NCBI GenBank assembly: GCA_006503475.1
Contig: RSEH01000072.1
Span: forward strand, 108,660 to 172,659
DNA length: 64,000 nucleotides
Reading direction: 5' to 3'
Source of the DNA: Stentor roeselii
Taxonomy: Eukaryota > Ciliophora > Heterotrichea > Heterotrichida > Stentoridae
Position 1 is the first letter of the stretch. Each line of letters starts with the position of its first letter. The translations under genes were made by a program, and so were the position numbers. The notes beneath the pieces are model-generated. The model ran no database searches. It was not told the DNA's origin and saw nothing but the letters and a program-made list of their open reading frames with translations. Positions 39,001 through 46,965 of the stretch are shown here, piece by piece.

Positions 39001-39480
39001 AGTGAAGTCCTTAGTCTGAGAGGAACTGCTTTTCAAGCACTTTGTCTCGTCAGTTCAACGAAAACTGGCAGAAAAATGCTTGAGTTGCAAGGATGGACTT
39101 GCTCAGAGTCGAATCTTTGTCTTCCTAATGATTCTTCTCAAATCTTTAAAATGGAAAAAATCGACTTTTCTTTGATGCACCAAGAAAGAAATATTGTCAT
39201 TCAAGAAAGACTCAAAGGATTCAAGTTGAACCAGGAACAAGAGGAAATTCTTTTCAATGTTTTAAATGTCTCGAATTTTAGTAGAAAAAATGAAGCCGAA
39301 AACTTTTTAAGAGCGAAAAGACAGCAAAAACCTGAAAGTTTTGAAGATTTTGAACTTTTTCATGCGGTTATGGAACATTTGGCGGTTTTTAACTTTAACT
39401 TGAGGACTCGTAAAATGGTGCATAAATTGTTTGACAAGATTTATAAGACTCAGAGTATCTTGGATGAAAGGAGTAGTTGA
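36073..39480 (+). CDS. RICTOR: RICTOR, core subunit of TOR complex 2, 1135 aa
   Basis: A single-exon protein of HEAT/armadillo helices. The N-terminal block has DREVRVAALRTLRYM and SRSWVGLFFLAS with LKALVVPCDLRIKVAVLETL, and the C-terminal block FHKRVALWALGNIGSTEIGA then SLRGTAFQALCLVSSTKTGR, which are signature segments of RICTOR/Ste16/Pianissimo. RICTOR holds mTORC2 together and directs it to AGC kinases. The protein is shorter than animal RICTOR because the long disordered insert is missing. The stop is TGA followed by three TAA triplets. No intron is seen. Confidence 0.9.
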   Translation: MDDKQDTAIQELKKALSESKSPNTLLYIYQRVRTLTEPPSKGLQVFTFPPLLKSLQYFLADRDREVRVAALRTLRYMAICEEVLKQLSSYQILHFLTRCFETEGKNHEKIEACKFMKNWLEISPATFPRDFMNALVALGETDNEELKEFAVEAIRILCVSNSNLVAQCGGVRVLIASLTDTQILMENHVNTILTLVYLLNTKETRVLLKNESEVLKIFAVFTNFDQIYQETEFNCLLSLAKLVVKTMSRSWVGLFFLASRVFKDILKALVVPCDLRIKVAVLETLEEMLNLQIDTSVNRPNLLKTYLGLMTKSLLDSNVVSLLNQVISTTKSKLVPRCKNILRKLYIYSNDLLPEEALKVFTNVKVNFTSGENWQGSIKNSNFLYLCCQEVSKEPFNCLESSDLVIREIFKSYQARGVESDALCEVIRKSRIMEDCSKWKWDLISSLLFQAEQKESIFIALVKENVFRSLINFFTPSRQKFSALAYRPENFQVAEIGRRVFLLLTSHSEGVELLSTSPVEDFFLIRVSFFEELRLFLEKEVLKHGNFSVEDSSRLFSLETVSQTMTREYLKWLALLTFNEKGVNLLSSLSLDTILLNLSLVPHISSVLLPYLNYQEALCKTFISISLSSPKSSLKHQSLQQLHLLHKAGNHDLSWAVRELVTLAQSSETGKPFVSLLTELNQDPRCRAAFIETGQDLRKLGEEGKNCLISLLSSEAGVAYLNNLDFISGEIENWTLHGHENYIKQLENKSETGLNLEFKAFALEIFTPFKNSVDDRAECLWLSRIPFYVKLEVTNQKSQLFPVVVQVDSDDVFIQALDVKAKLLQGDSGQVCLMVAGNFVGSQGNENQNWVKFDVATLEKNPKYENCGVIFHSINDRNSVLLKSCSFRVKIMPKVCSKLEFPVHLFAELGKTETGFRELTKRIDIQQFVNCLTAHESIFHKRVALWALGNIGSTEIGARYLQGLQAVKVMTQVAEESEVLSLRGTAFQALCLVSSTKTGRKMLELQGWTCSESNLCLPNDSSQIFKMEKIDFSLMHQERNIVIQERLKGFKLNQEQEEILFNVLNVSNFSRKNEAENFLRAKRQQKPESFEDFELFHAVMEHLAVFNFNLRTRKMVHKLFDKIYKTQSILDERSS

Positions 39481-40203
39481 TAATAATAAGGGATAAATGT
39501 ATTGAAATTTTAGCCATTTTTAATAAGGTAGAGTTGGAGAGTTAATGCTTTTTAGGGTTTTAATTGAATTTATAGCGATCGGTGAGGAAGAGGAGAGCAG
39601 TTATTTAGTAATTGATCGAATTAGAAGGAGAATATAAAAAAGATGAGATTGAAAGAACTCTTATTTAAGTTATAGCAAATGGTTGAATAGACTTGTTTTA
39701 TATTACTTTATAGAGAAATTAAGAGCATGCATGTAAAAGATTACAGAAGTTGATTTTCTTTTAAGTATTTACATTATTCTGTAATAAATGATTATATTTT
39801 TCGCCTGTTGTAAAAATGGAAATATTATGTTCATTTTGAAGAGACCTTAGAGGATAAGAATTGAACCAAGACACGGGGCGCTGGGAATTTTGAGTGACTC
39901 GAATTGAGATTTACAACAAATTCTTAATCGATAGGTTTTAAAACTTCAACAGTAAAAATTAAATCAATTATTCTGATTTCTAAATATTTTAGTACTTTTA
40001 GAATTACCATAGTATGAATATTCTTTAATTATTTCACCTAAAAACTCTTTTTTTTTCAGTTATTTTTTTGATAAACATGAACTTAAAAGCAAGATCAGGG
40101 AATGAACATCCTCTATCCAGATGAAGACTGTTGTATTTCTTAAATTCAAATTATTAGATTTTTCCTAAAAAGATGATTGAATTACTTACGAATGGTCATT
40201 ATA
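39481..40203. other. Intergenic, 723 bp
   Basis: AT-rich with one GC-richer patch (GACACGGGGCGCTGGG, about 39871-39886). I found no convincing tRNA or snRNA and no ORF. A hairpin with an ATTTTT/AAAAAT stem lies at 39796-39817. Confidence 0.5.
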
Positions 40204-40695
40204 ATGGAAAAAACCCGTGTCAAATGCGAATTTGACGACTGTGATAAAGAATACTGCAGTCTTTTCAACCTTAAAAGGCACATTCAAAGCTTCCACCAAG
40301 GAATCAAAAGATTTAAATGCCAGACCTGCGGCAAGCAGCTTTCATCTAAGCAGAATTTCATTGATCACCAAAACATTCATACAAGTGCGAAGCCTTACTT
40401 TTGTGATTACCCCGGATGCTATCTACGTTTCCGACAACTGAGTCAGTTTTACATGCATATCAAGATTCACGGTTTGACGAGTAGCCACAGTATAAAACCA
40501 CTGGACTATGACGATATTATGTTAAAAATCTTGGCGAGAAAACTGTCAGAAGATAAAGTTATGTTTTATTTTCTTCCGACAGGGCCTTATTGTTCAGAAA
40601 ACATCAAAATTCCTGAAATTCAAAGTCTCTCAGAAAGAGATTGTAAAAGCTTAGATTCAAGTATCAGTTTAGTAAGTTACTTTAAATTACTTTAG
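40204..40695 (+). CDS. C2H2 zinc-finger protein, TFIIIA-like spacing, 163 aa
   Basis: ATG 40204 (MEKTRVKCEFDDC) follows CATTATA; upstream in-frame codons are ignored. Three C2H2 fingers are clear: C-x4-C ... H-x4-H (CEFDDCDKEY to HIQSFH), C-x2-C ... H-x3-H (CQTCGKQ to HQNIH), C-x4-C ... H-x3-H (CDYPGCYL to HIKIH). The alternation of C-x4-C fingers and the short linkers recall TFIIIA-type proteins. The C-terminal 70 residues are acidic and helical. A DNA- or RNA-binding regulator is likely; targets are unknown. Confidence 0.85.
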   Translation: MEKTRVKCEFDDCDKEYCSLFNLKRHIQSFHQGIKRFKCQTCGKQLSSKQNFIDHQNIHTSAKPYFCDYPGCYLRFRQLSQFYMHIKIHGLTSSHSIKPLDYDDIMLKILARKLSEDKVMFYFLPTGPYCSENIKIPEIQSLSERDCKSLDSSISLVSYFKLL

Positions 40696-40926
40696 AAGTA
40701 TTTTTAATGAAATTGATTATAAAATAGCTTTAGATGAACTATAAGAAAGAAATCAGTTTTTTTAGAATATTTGTGAAAATAAAATAAGTTCGGTAGAGGT
40801 TTTGAATTGACGATTTTTCAGTTTCTGATTAAAAGTAAAAATAACTCTTAAAACAAAAAATCACCAAATAACTCTGTAGATAAAAAGCACTTATTAACTT
40901 TTACCTTCCTTTAAAGATATAAGAAA

Positions 40927-41478
40927 ATGCTCAACATTGACTTAACAATATTTTCTACAACTCGAGGAACTCATCAACCGTCTTCAATCAAAGTCGACAA
41001 AAACACTAAATTAGATGAAGTAAGGACCAAACTTCAAAGATGGGGAGATTATCTTCGATTTACTCATAATGGTTAGGAAAATTTAGGAAAGTTCCTCAGA
41101 GATCCCGTTGACTGGGAAGGAATAAGCGACTGTCGAATTCCAGTCACAATAATTGACTCACCTCTTCCATTTCCTTCCTCTTCAGTCAGACAACCGGTCG
41201 AGAAGTAAGAGAAAATCAGTCAAGTCATCAAGAAGAGAACCGGTAAAGACAAATACGACATGAAAAACTTGATTCACATTCAAGAACTCTTCATGAACTA
41301 CAACTTGAACACTGATGACATGATTGAATTTGCAGAAAAAGCACAAATATCACGAGATTTACTTGACGGGTTAGAAATCTTTAAAGATTTATTGGAAAGT
41401 CCTTTTATTTCACGTCTATTGAAAAACCAAGAGACCTTAAAGGAGATAATTGAGAACCATAAGAACTTATCATCTTAA
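40927..41478 (+). CDS. Small UBL-like plus STI1-like protein, spliced, 173 aa
   Basis: Exons 40927-41071, 41087-41204 and 41220-41478 with two 15-nt introns. The N-terminal 75 residues (MLNIDLTIFSTTRGTHQPSS, then RFTHNGKFLRDPVDWEGISD) look like a ubiquitin-like beta-grasp. The C terminus (LESPFISRLLKNQETLKEII) resembles the STI1 repeat of ubiquilin/DSK2, in which an NP-x-hydrophobic helix pair recurs. A ubiquilin-like shuttle is therefore possible but only tentative. Its TAA stop overlaps the stop of the convergent molybdenum cofactor gene by two bases. Confidence 0.65.
41072..41086 (+). other. 15-nt intron with GTT donor
   Basis: GTTAGGAAAATTTAG, phase 1, in-frame TAG. Removal gives RFTHNGKFLRDP. 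A at position 10; the third base T departs from GTA. Confidence 0.8.
41205..41219 (+). other. 15-nt intron in UBL-like gene
   Basis: GTAAGAGAAAATCAG, phase 2, in-frame TAA. Removal gives RQPVENQVIKKRTG. A at position 10. Confidence 0.85.
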
Positions 41479-43184
41479 TCACCCTTAATTAAAAAAACGA
41501 TATGTGCGACAAGTCCAGAAATGCTTTCAAAACAGTCTTTGACTCCCCCAGGACTACCTGGAAAATTTATTATTAGAGTCCTTCCTCGGATACCTGCCAC
41601 TTGTCTTGATAAACAGGCGAATTCAGTTGACCGAAGCCCGTCATTGATCATTTTCACCACTAGACCATTTGCATTCTTCTCTATCACTGAAAGAGTAGCT
41701 TCAGGTGTTACGTCTCTTGGAGCCATTCCTGTCCCGCCAGTTGTAAATACAACATCACAGGTCTCACAAGCGTCTATAATAACGTTTTTTATTTCTTCTA
41801 GTTCATCAGGAACGACTTTGCACTGAACTTGACAGTTCCAGGTTTCCTCACATCGCAGTTTGAGATAAGGACCAGTGGTATCCTCATAAACACCTTGAAA
41901 AGCGCGATCACTAACAGTAATAACAGCAGCATTTCTAACACTTTTCTTTAATTCTCGATGTTTAGATTTAATTTCAGGAAAAACTGATTCGAAAGAGCCA
42001 AGGAGCAAAGCTTTAACTTGTCCTGTGATTTCACTTTGCAAGTCTGTCTTAGCAGGGATCATTAAAATACAATTAGACCTGACAGTACTGAGAAGTCGTG
42101 ATGACTGTTGAGCCCCTGTACTATTAGCAAGAAACCTGTTATTTTCCCAAATTACAACAGCCCTGTGGTACTCAGGGCGAGGGTCCAATCGCAACTTCTC
42201 ATTCAAATCCACCTGGACAACAGGAAGTCCAGGCAATCCAAGCATATGATCAACAGCAAGTCTAACAAACAAGTAAAAACAAACAAAGCAAGACACAGGG
42301 TTGCCAGGTAAAGCAAAAGCCAAACAATTTCCAATTTTTCCAAATGTCATCGGCTTGCCCGGCTTCATATTCACCCTTCCAAAGACGACCTGTCCTTCCA
42401 ATTCAATGATCGGCTTCACAAAGTCCTTGTCGCCCATGCTGACACCTCCAGAACTGACCCAAAGGTCACATTGTGAGCTCATTTCCTTAATACTTTCCCT
42501 TAAAACCTCGAAATCATCTTGCACTATTCCATAATCTCTAACTTCAACTTCCATTTCCTGCAACAAAAGCTTGAGCATCAATCGATTCGAGTCAATAATT
42601 TGCCCCATTTGAACTACTTGCCCCACGTCTTTCAACTCGCTGCCTGTCGACAAGACCCCGACAACTGGGGCTTTTTTGACCAAGACCTGCGAAAGGCCGA
42701 CAGATGCGAGAAGAGCCAAATGTTGGGCGGTCAAGACTGAGCCTTTCGAGCCGATGAGCTGGCCTTGGCAGATGTCGGACCCGACCTGCCGAATGAACTG
42801 GTTCGCTTTGCATTGAGGGACTTTGATGCGGTCTGAGTGGATTTCGACGTCTTCTACTGGGACTACTGAGTCCGCTTCTGAGGGAAGGGCCGCTCCTGTT
42901 GTGATGTAAAGGCAGTGGCTTAAGGGAAGCGGCTTTGTTGAGTCTCCTGCTCGGATTGGAGAGGAGAGAAGAAGAGTTCCTGGAGAGTCACTGCTTCTTA
43001 ATGCGTAACCGTCCATTGTACTTGCTCGGAATGGAGGAAAGTCAATTGGTGAGTGAATGTCTTCTGCTAAAATACGGTTTAAACTACTTGATAGTGAAAT
43101 TTTCTCGGTTTTGATTGGGGAGATCGAGGATTGAATGAGGGATTTCGCTTCTTCAACGGGGATCATAGGGAATTTACTGAACAT
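41475..43184 (-). CDS. CNX1: Molybdenum cofactor synthesis fusion protein (MoeA-MogA, Cnx1 type), 569 aa
   Basis: The N-terminal E domain (about residues 1-400) has FPPFRASTMDGYALR, GVLSTGSEL, SSGGVSMGDKDFVKP, NMKPGKPMTFG and FALPGNPVSCF, as in MoeA; it inserts molybdate into adenylated molybdopterin. The C-terminal G domain (about 412-569) has ITVSDRAFQGVYEDTTGP and FTTGGTGMAPRDVTPEAT, as in MogA; it adenylates molybdopterin. E then G is the order of plant Cnx1, the reverse of animal gephyrin. Product is molybdenum cofactor for sulfite oxidase, xanthine dehydrogenase and the like. The gene is complete. Confidence 0.94.
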   Translation of the reverse strand: MFSKFPMIPVEEAKSLIQSSISPIKTEKISLSSSLNRILAEDIHSPIDFPPFRASTMDGYALRSSDSPGTLLLSSPIRAGDSTKPLPLSHCLYITTGAALPSEADSVVPVEDVEIHSDRIKVPQCKANQFIRQVGSDICQGQLIGSKGSVLTAQHLALLASVGLSQVLVKKAPVVGVLSTGSELKDVGQVVQMGQIIDSNRLMLKLLLQEMEVEVRDYGIVQDDFEVLRESIKEMSSQCDLWVSSGGVSMGDKDFVKPIIELEGQVVFGRVNMKPGKPMTFGKIGNCLAFALPGNPVSCFVCFYLFVRLAVDHMLGLPGLPVVQVDLNEKLRLDPRPEYHRAVVIWENNRFLANSTGAQQSSRLLSTVRSNCILMIPAKTDLQSEITGQVKALLLGSFESVFPEIKSKHRELKKSVRNAAVITVSDRAFQGVYEDTTGPYLKLRCEETWNCQVQCKVVPDELEEIKNVIIDACETCDVVFTTGGTGMAPRDVTPEATLSVIEKNANGLVVKMINDGLRSTEFACLSRQVAGIRGRTLIINFPGSPGGVKDCFESISGLVAHIVFLIKGD

Positions 43185-43200
43185 CTAGTGAAAATTATTA

Positions 43201-45255
43201 TCAAATTACATGTTCAGGTCCCAATAAGAACTTCTCAATGATCCTGACCTTTTCACACATGACAGAAGCTTTTAAGTTGATTGCTTTGACCTCACTTCCG
43301 AACTCTGCTAGTTTATTGACGAGTTTTTCAGCTGGACTTTCTTGTTTTTCTTCGTGGTCGGTCTTTTTCTGCCGTCTTACTTGAGTGAAGATGAAATCAT
43401 TGTACATTTCTTTGACTTCCTCATGAGTGTAGTTGACTAACTGCATATCGCTCTTCATGTCGCAAATCTTTACAGCCTGTTCAACAGCGATCGTCAACAA
43501 ATTTTCCTTCTTTCGAGCATTTCTCGCCATTTCTTGCCAAATAGACTGAAACTCATTTTGAATGACGCTGATGCCCTCATAGTTCAAAGCCAGTAAATTG
43601 CAAGGTGAAGTGCAAAAAGCATGAAACTTTCTCTTGCTTTCAAGTAAAACCTCAATATCACCGAAGTGACTTCCTTCTAAGAATGAAACAAAAGCGAAAT
43701 TTCTCTTTTCATGTACAAAACTCACTTTTCCTTTTATTATGAAGTAAATCTCTTCTGGGATGTCATCTTTGAAGTAAATGTGCTCTGAACCTGGAACTCG
43801 AACAGGTGTTAACATCGGGATTATCGCTGTGATGAACACCGGGTCCTTATCCATGAAAAAATTGATTCTGTCAGCAGCTTGTTTATGCATCACGAGAGTA
43901 ACTTCGTATCGTATTTTCATTGGAAGCTCTTCGAAGATATCTTGTTTATTCTTCCAAGAATATCCTTCAACTTCAGTCGAGTACCTCATCGCCGCCTTTA
44001 GTTTACTTTTAAGGTCTTTACTCACATTGCACTCCCTGGCGAACTCGTCGACGTAACTTAGTTTCGTGGTAAGAAGAGCCTCTCTAAATAACGATTACTT
44101 GGTGTCTACTCCGCTCATCATCGAGGCGAGACTTCCAATGGTGAAGGAAAAGAAGCAGATTCCAAAGACCATCCACAGCAAGGCCAAAATGATTTCCAAG
44201 TTGGAACAAGGAGTGATGTCCCCATATCCCACAGTAGAAAGAGTCGTGTAAGTCCAGTACATGCTCGCAATGTACTTGTTGAATGAGCTCTCGTCGAGGT
44301 ATCCGTATTTGAACACCCAGGTGTTCAAAGAAAAATCATTATATTTCGCAGCGAAGTAAAACATGCAGGCCATCACATGACTGCAAATAATAACAGTAAA
44401 AAAAAAACCGATGAACTTCAAATGTGACTCTTTTAAATTCAATAATTCGAAAATGTTTCCTGAGCCTTGTTTGGATCGAAGGTATTTTAATAGCTTCGAA
44501 AGCTTGCAAAGACGGTAAAGTCTTGGAAGTCTTAATAGTCGAAGTAAGTTGTTATAATTGTCACCTTTTCCTTCCATAAACACATCTAAAGGAAAACAAG
44601 CGAAAATGTCAATCAGCAGCCAACCTTTCAAGTACCTTAAAAAAATCTTGTGAAGGCTAAAAACCACTTTGTTCGAATCATCGTAAAACGCGGTGAAACA
44701 CGTTAAAATTAAGTCAGTAAAAAAAAACAGGTTCAAAAGCGAGTCGAGAATCCACCAAATGTCAAAAACTTCTCCGTCAATAAAAGCGACTCGAAAGGGC
44801 ATCACTGTTCCAGTGTAAAACAGAATGAAAATCATGAAAAAGTTCCAAGATTTTGCAAATTTTGACTTGGGATGAATGATAAAACTCGGCTTTGTCAGGA
44901 TTTCAGCTGATGTGCCTATTAACTCGTTTTTTATACTGTGAAGTCGACGGATTCTGTCTTCGAAGTTTTGAATGTTGAATGAATCGTACATCTCGAGTTC
45001 TTTGAAACGTCTTTTTGCAAGTTTTTCTTTTACTTTTATTCGTGCACGTCTCCAGATTTCTCGGTATTTGTAGGAAAAGGGCTGGATTTGGGTTGATGAG
45101 GAGTTGGAATTGTCGGCAAATCGGAATATGTCTAGTTTTTTTTGAATGTTTCTGGGCTTGCTGATCCTTTTTAGACTTAGTTTTTGTCTTTCGGCTTCGA
45201 AGAGGTCCAGGTTGTTTTGAACGAGCTGGGATAAGATCTAAGTACTTTTTACCAT
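43201..45255 (-). CDS. Voltage-gated K+ channel with cyclic-nucleotide-binding domain, 674 aa
   Basis: Exons 45255-45253, 45237-44099 and 44083-43201. Six membrane segments lie about residues 130-360; S4 is NLLRLLRLPRLYRLCKLSKL with regular Arg/Lys spacing, and the filter is TTLSTVGYGDITP. After S6 (MVFGICFFSFTIGSLASMMS) comes a C-linker and a CNBD about residues 455-560 with FIIKGKVSFVHE and FLEGSHFGDIEVLL; the phosphate-cassette Arg is not evident, so ligand binding is open. This is the EAG/HCN/KAT superfamily, common in ciliates. The first exon is only the ATG codon; a second in-frame ATG exists at 44991. Confidence 0.9.
44084..44098 (-). other. 15-nt intron in CNBD K+ channel gene
   Basis: GTAATCGTTATTTAG on the minus strand, phase 2, in-frame TAA. 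It joins SGVDTK, just after S6, to EALLTTKLSYVDEF. A at position 10. Confidence 0.92.
45238..45252 (-). other. 15-nt intron directly after an initiator ATG
   Basis: GTAAAAAGTACTTAG on the minus strand follows the ATG at 45255-45253 with no other coding base. Removal gives MILSQLVQNNLDLFEA and an open frame into the channel. A at position 10. Confidence 0.72.
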
Positions 45256-45290
45256 AATTATATCCTGCTTCTCCCTTAAGAATTACCTAG

Positions 45291-45671
45291 CTAAAATAAA
45301 GGTCTCCTCCAAATCGAACTATAAGCAATAGGATTGCTCACAGACTTTTCATAAACGTTATCAGCATACCACTGAGGTTTCTCCTGACAGACATTAAACT
45401 CATTCATCGTATGTTCACACATGACCATATTCCCAGAGTACTGAAAAGCGCATTCTTTGTACTTCCTGAAAGCATGCATGCAAATAGGTTCAGTTTCTTC
45501 AGTCTTTTCATAACATCTCATGAGTTCCAAAGTCTCTCCAGCACAAAGCTTGGGGTTGACAGTGCCATAAGTACTTAGTTGTCTACAGTCTTCATAGTTA
45601 TACACCTGCTCCCGGCAGAGGTCAAAGGCCCTTTGAGCGTAAAGCATAAGTTCATCAGTGGCCGTGTACAT
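45291..45671 (-). CDS. NDUFA8: Quadruple Cx9C protein, NDUFA8-like complex I subunit, 126 aa
   Basis: Four Cx9C motifs occur in order: CREQVYNYEDC, CAGETLELMRC, CMHAFRKYKEC and CEHTMNEFNVC. Two CHCH hairpins in one chain, oxidised by the Mia40 pathway in the intermembrane space, is the plan of NDUFA8, an accessory subunit of respiratory complex I. The C-terminal tail (NPIAYSSIWRRPLF) has no cysteines. ATG 45671 follows TTATAAAA. Identity as NDUFA8 rather than another twin-CHCH protein rests on motif count and spacing. Confidence 0.82.
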   Translation of the reverse strand: MYTATDELMLYAQRAFDLCREQVYNYEDCRQLSTYGTVNPKLCAGETLELMRCYEKTEETEPICMHAFRKYKECAFQYSGNMVMCEHTMNEFNVCQEKPQWYADNVYEKSVSNPIAYSSIWRRPLF

Positions 45672-45695
45672 TTTTATAAGTTTTACATAAATGAG

Positions 45696-46958
45696 TTAAA
45701 CTAAAAGAACTTTTATCTTATGTGACAAGTCTTGGATCTCAAAAGCCTTTTCTGAAACTTTTTTTAGAGTTTCGTCAAGTTCTTGTTGATATTTCGTGAT
45801 TTGAAGGCAGAGGTCTTGGTTGGATGATGTGTAAAAATTAAGGTCTTTTGAAAGATCGGAAGATAAAGACTTTTGACGAGACTGAGAATTTAAAAGCTCG
45901 TCTTTTTGTTGGGAAATGATCAGGGTTTGTGTTTTGATTAAAGATTTTAACGTCGTTGTGTTCACTGCGCATTTTGAGAGTTGAGAGGAAAGAATCTGGT
46001 TTTTTGATTCTAATGATTTTCTCTCGTCTTCTAGGGATTGCTCTGAGGTTTGAACTGAAGCGGCTTGGCTGGTTGTTAGTTTTCGAATAGTTTTTGCGAA
46101 ATCTGAGAAATTTTCCTGACTTTTCAGAAAGTTTTCAGATTTTTCATCGAGTTCTAGTTTTAACTGGCTGACCTTTTCATTGAACATTCGCAGGGTTGAG
46201 TTTATGATTGAGATTTCTGTGTTGTGTTTTTCAATAATTAAAATATTTTCGTTGTTTTTCGCTTGCAGGTCGAAAATAATCTTTTCTTGCTCAATTGAAT
46301 TGAAATTAATGTCAAGTTCTTCATTACTAAAGCTTTTTTTCAGCTGAGCAGTCCTAGCCCCATGATTTTCCAAATTTTTATTGTTTTCATCATTAACCTG
46401 AATAATACTCTCACTGCATTTCTCTATTTTTTTCTTAACCTCCCTGATTTCAGCCTGGTATCCCTGAACCTTCGCTAAAATTTTTGAATTTTCGACCTGC
46501 AAGTCCTGCAGAGCTTCTTTTTTTTGCATTAAAACAATTTGCAGCTGTTCAAAAAACACTTGATTCTCCTGGTCCAGGGCTTTTTCCCTTGCCTTTCGAA
46601 TACTTTTCATTAATCCGTTTAAAACCTTCATCAACTGACTGCTTGAAACGCCTTCAACATCGCCTCCAAGTAAATAAGCATCAAGGACAATACTTCTAAC
46701 GAATCCCGTCATTTCTTGAGCAAGAAAAAGCCTTACAATCAAATCCTTCTCTTGAAAGAACTGATCCACAAAGGACAAGACTCTCTGTTTATTATAAAAA
46801 TAGTCTTCTTGGACCTGAACCTGGAAGTCCTCAGCGAGTTGAGCGAGTTTTGAATGAAGTTTCGAGTTAACCGCAACAAGTTCTTCATTCTGAGTCTTCA
46901 AAAAGTTCTGGAGGTCTTTACACAGCACAGTCGTTAAAACAAAAAAAAAGAAAGTCAT
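45696..46958 (-). CDS. Putative secretory-pathway coiled-coil protein, 420 aa
   Basis: The chain begins MTFFFFVLTTVLCKDLQNFL, a strong signal-peptide-like sequence with a likely cleavage after the Cys or nearby, then heptad-rich coiled coil from about residue 15 to 420 with one less regular, more hydrophobic region at about 50-95 (FVDQFFQEKDLIVRLFLAQE). There is no membrane segment. A coiled coil that enters the ER suggests a granule, extrusome or other secretory content protein, which is inference. The gene starts 7 bp after the stop of the upstream gene. Confidence 0.7.
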   Translation of the reverse strand: MTFFFFVLTTVLCKDLQNFLKTQNEELVAVNSKLHSKLAQLAEDFQVQVQEDYFYNKQRVLSFVDQFFQEKDLIVRLFLAQEMTGFVRSIVLDAYLLGGDVEGVSSSQLMKVLNGLMKSIRKAREKALDQENQVFFEQLQIVLMQKKEALQDLQVENSKILAKVQGYQAEIREVKKKIEKCSESIIQVNDENNKNLENHGARTAQLKKSFSNEELDINFNSIEQEKIIFDLQAKNNENILIIEKHNTEISIINSTLRMFNEKVSQLKLELDEKSENFLKSQENFSDFAKTIRKLTTSQAASVQTSEQSLEDERKSLESKNQILSSQLSKCAVNTTTLKSLIKTQTLIISQQKDELLNSQSRQKSLSSDLSKDLNFYTSSNQDLCLQITKYQQELDETLKKVSEKAFEIQDLSHKIKVLLV

Positions 46959-46965
46959 TAACGAA

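Noticed and set aside
39840-39915. Possible tRNA on the minus strand (GGTTCAATTC, T-loop-like)
   Set aside because: The T stem and acceptor stem cannot be paired and no D arm follows.
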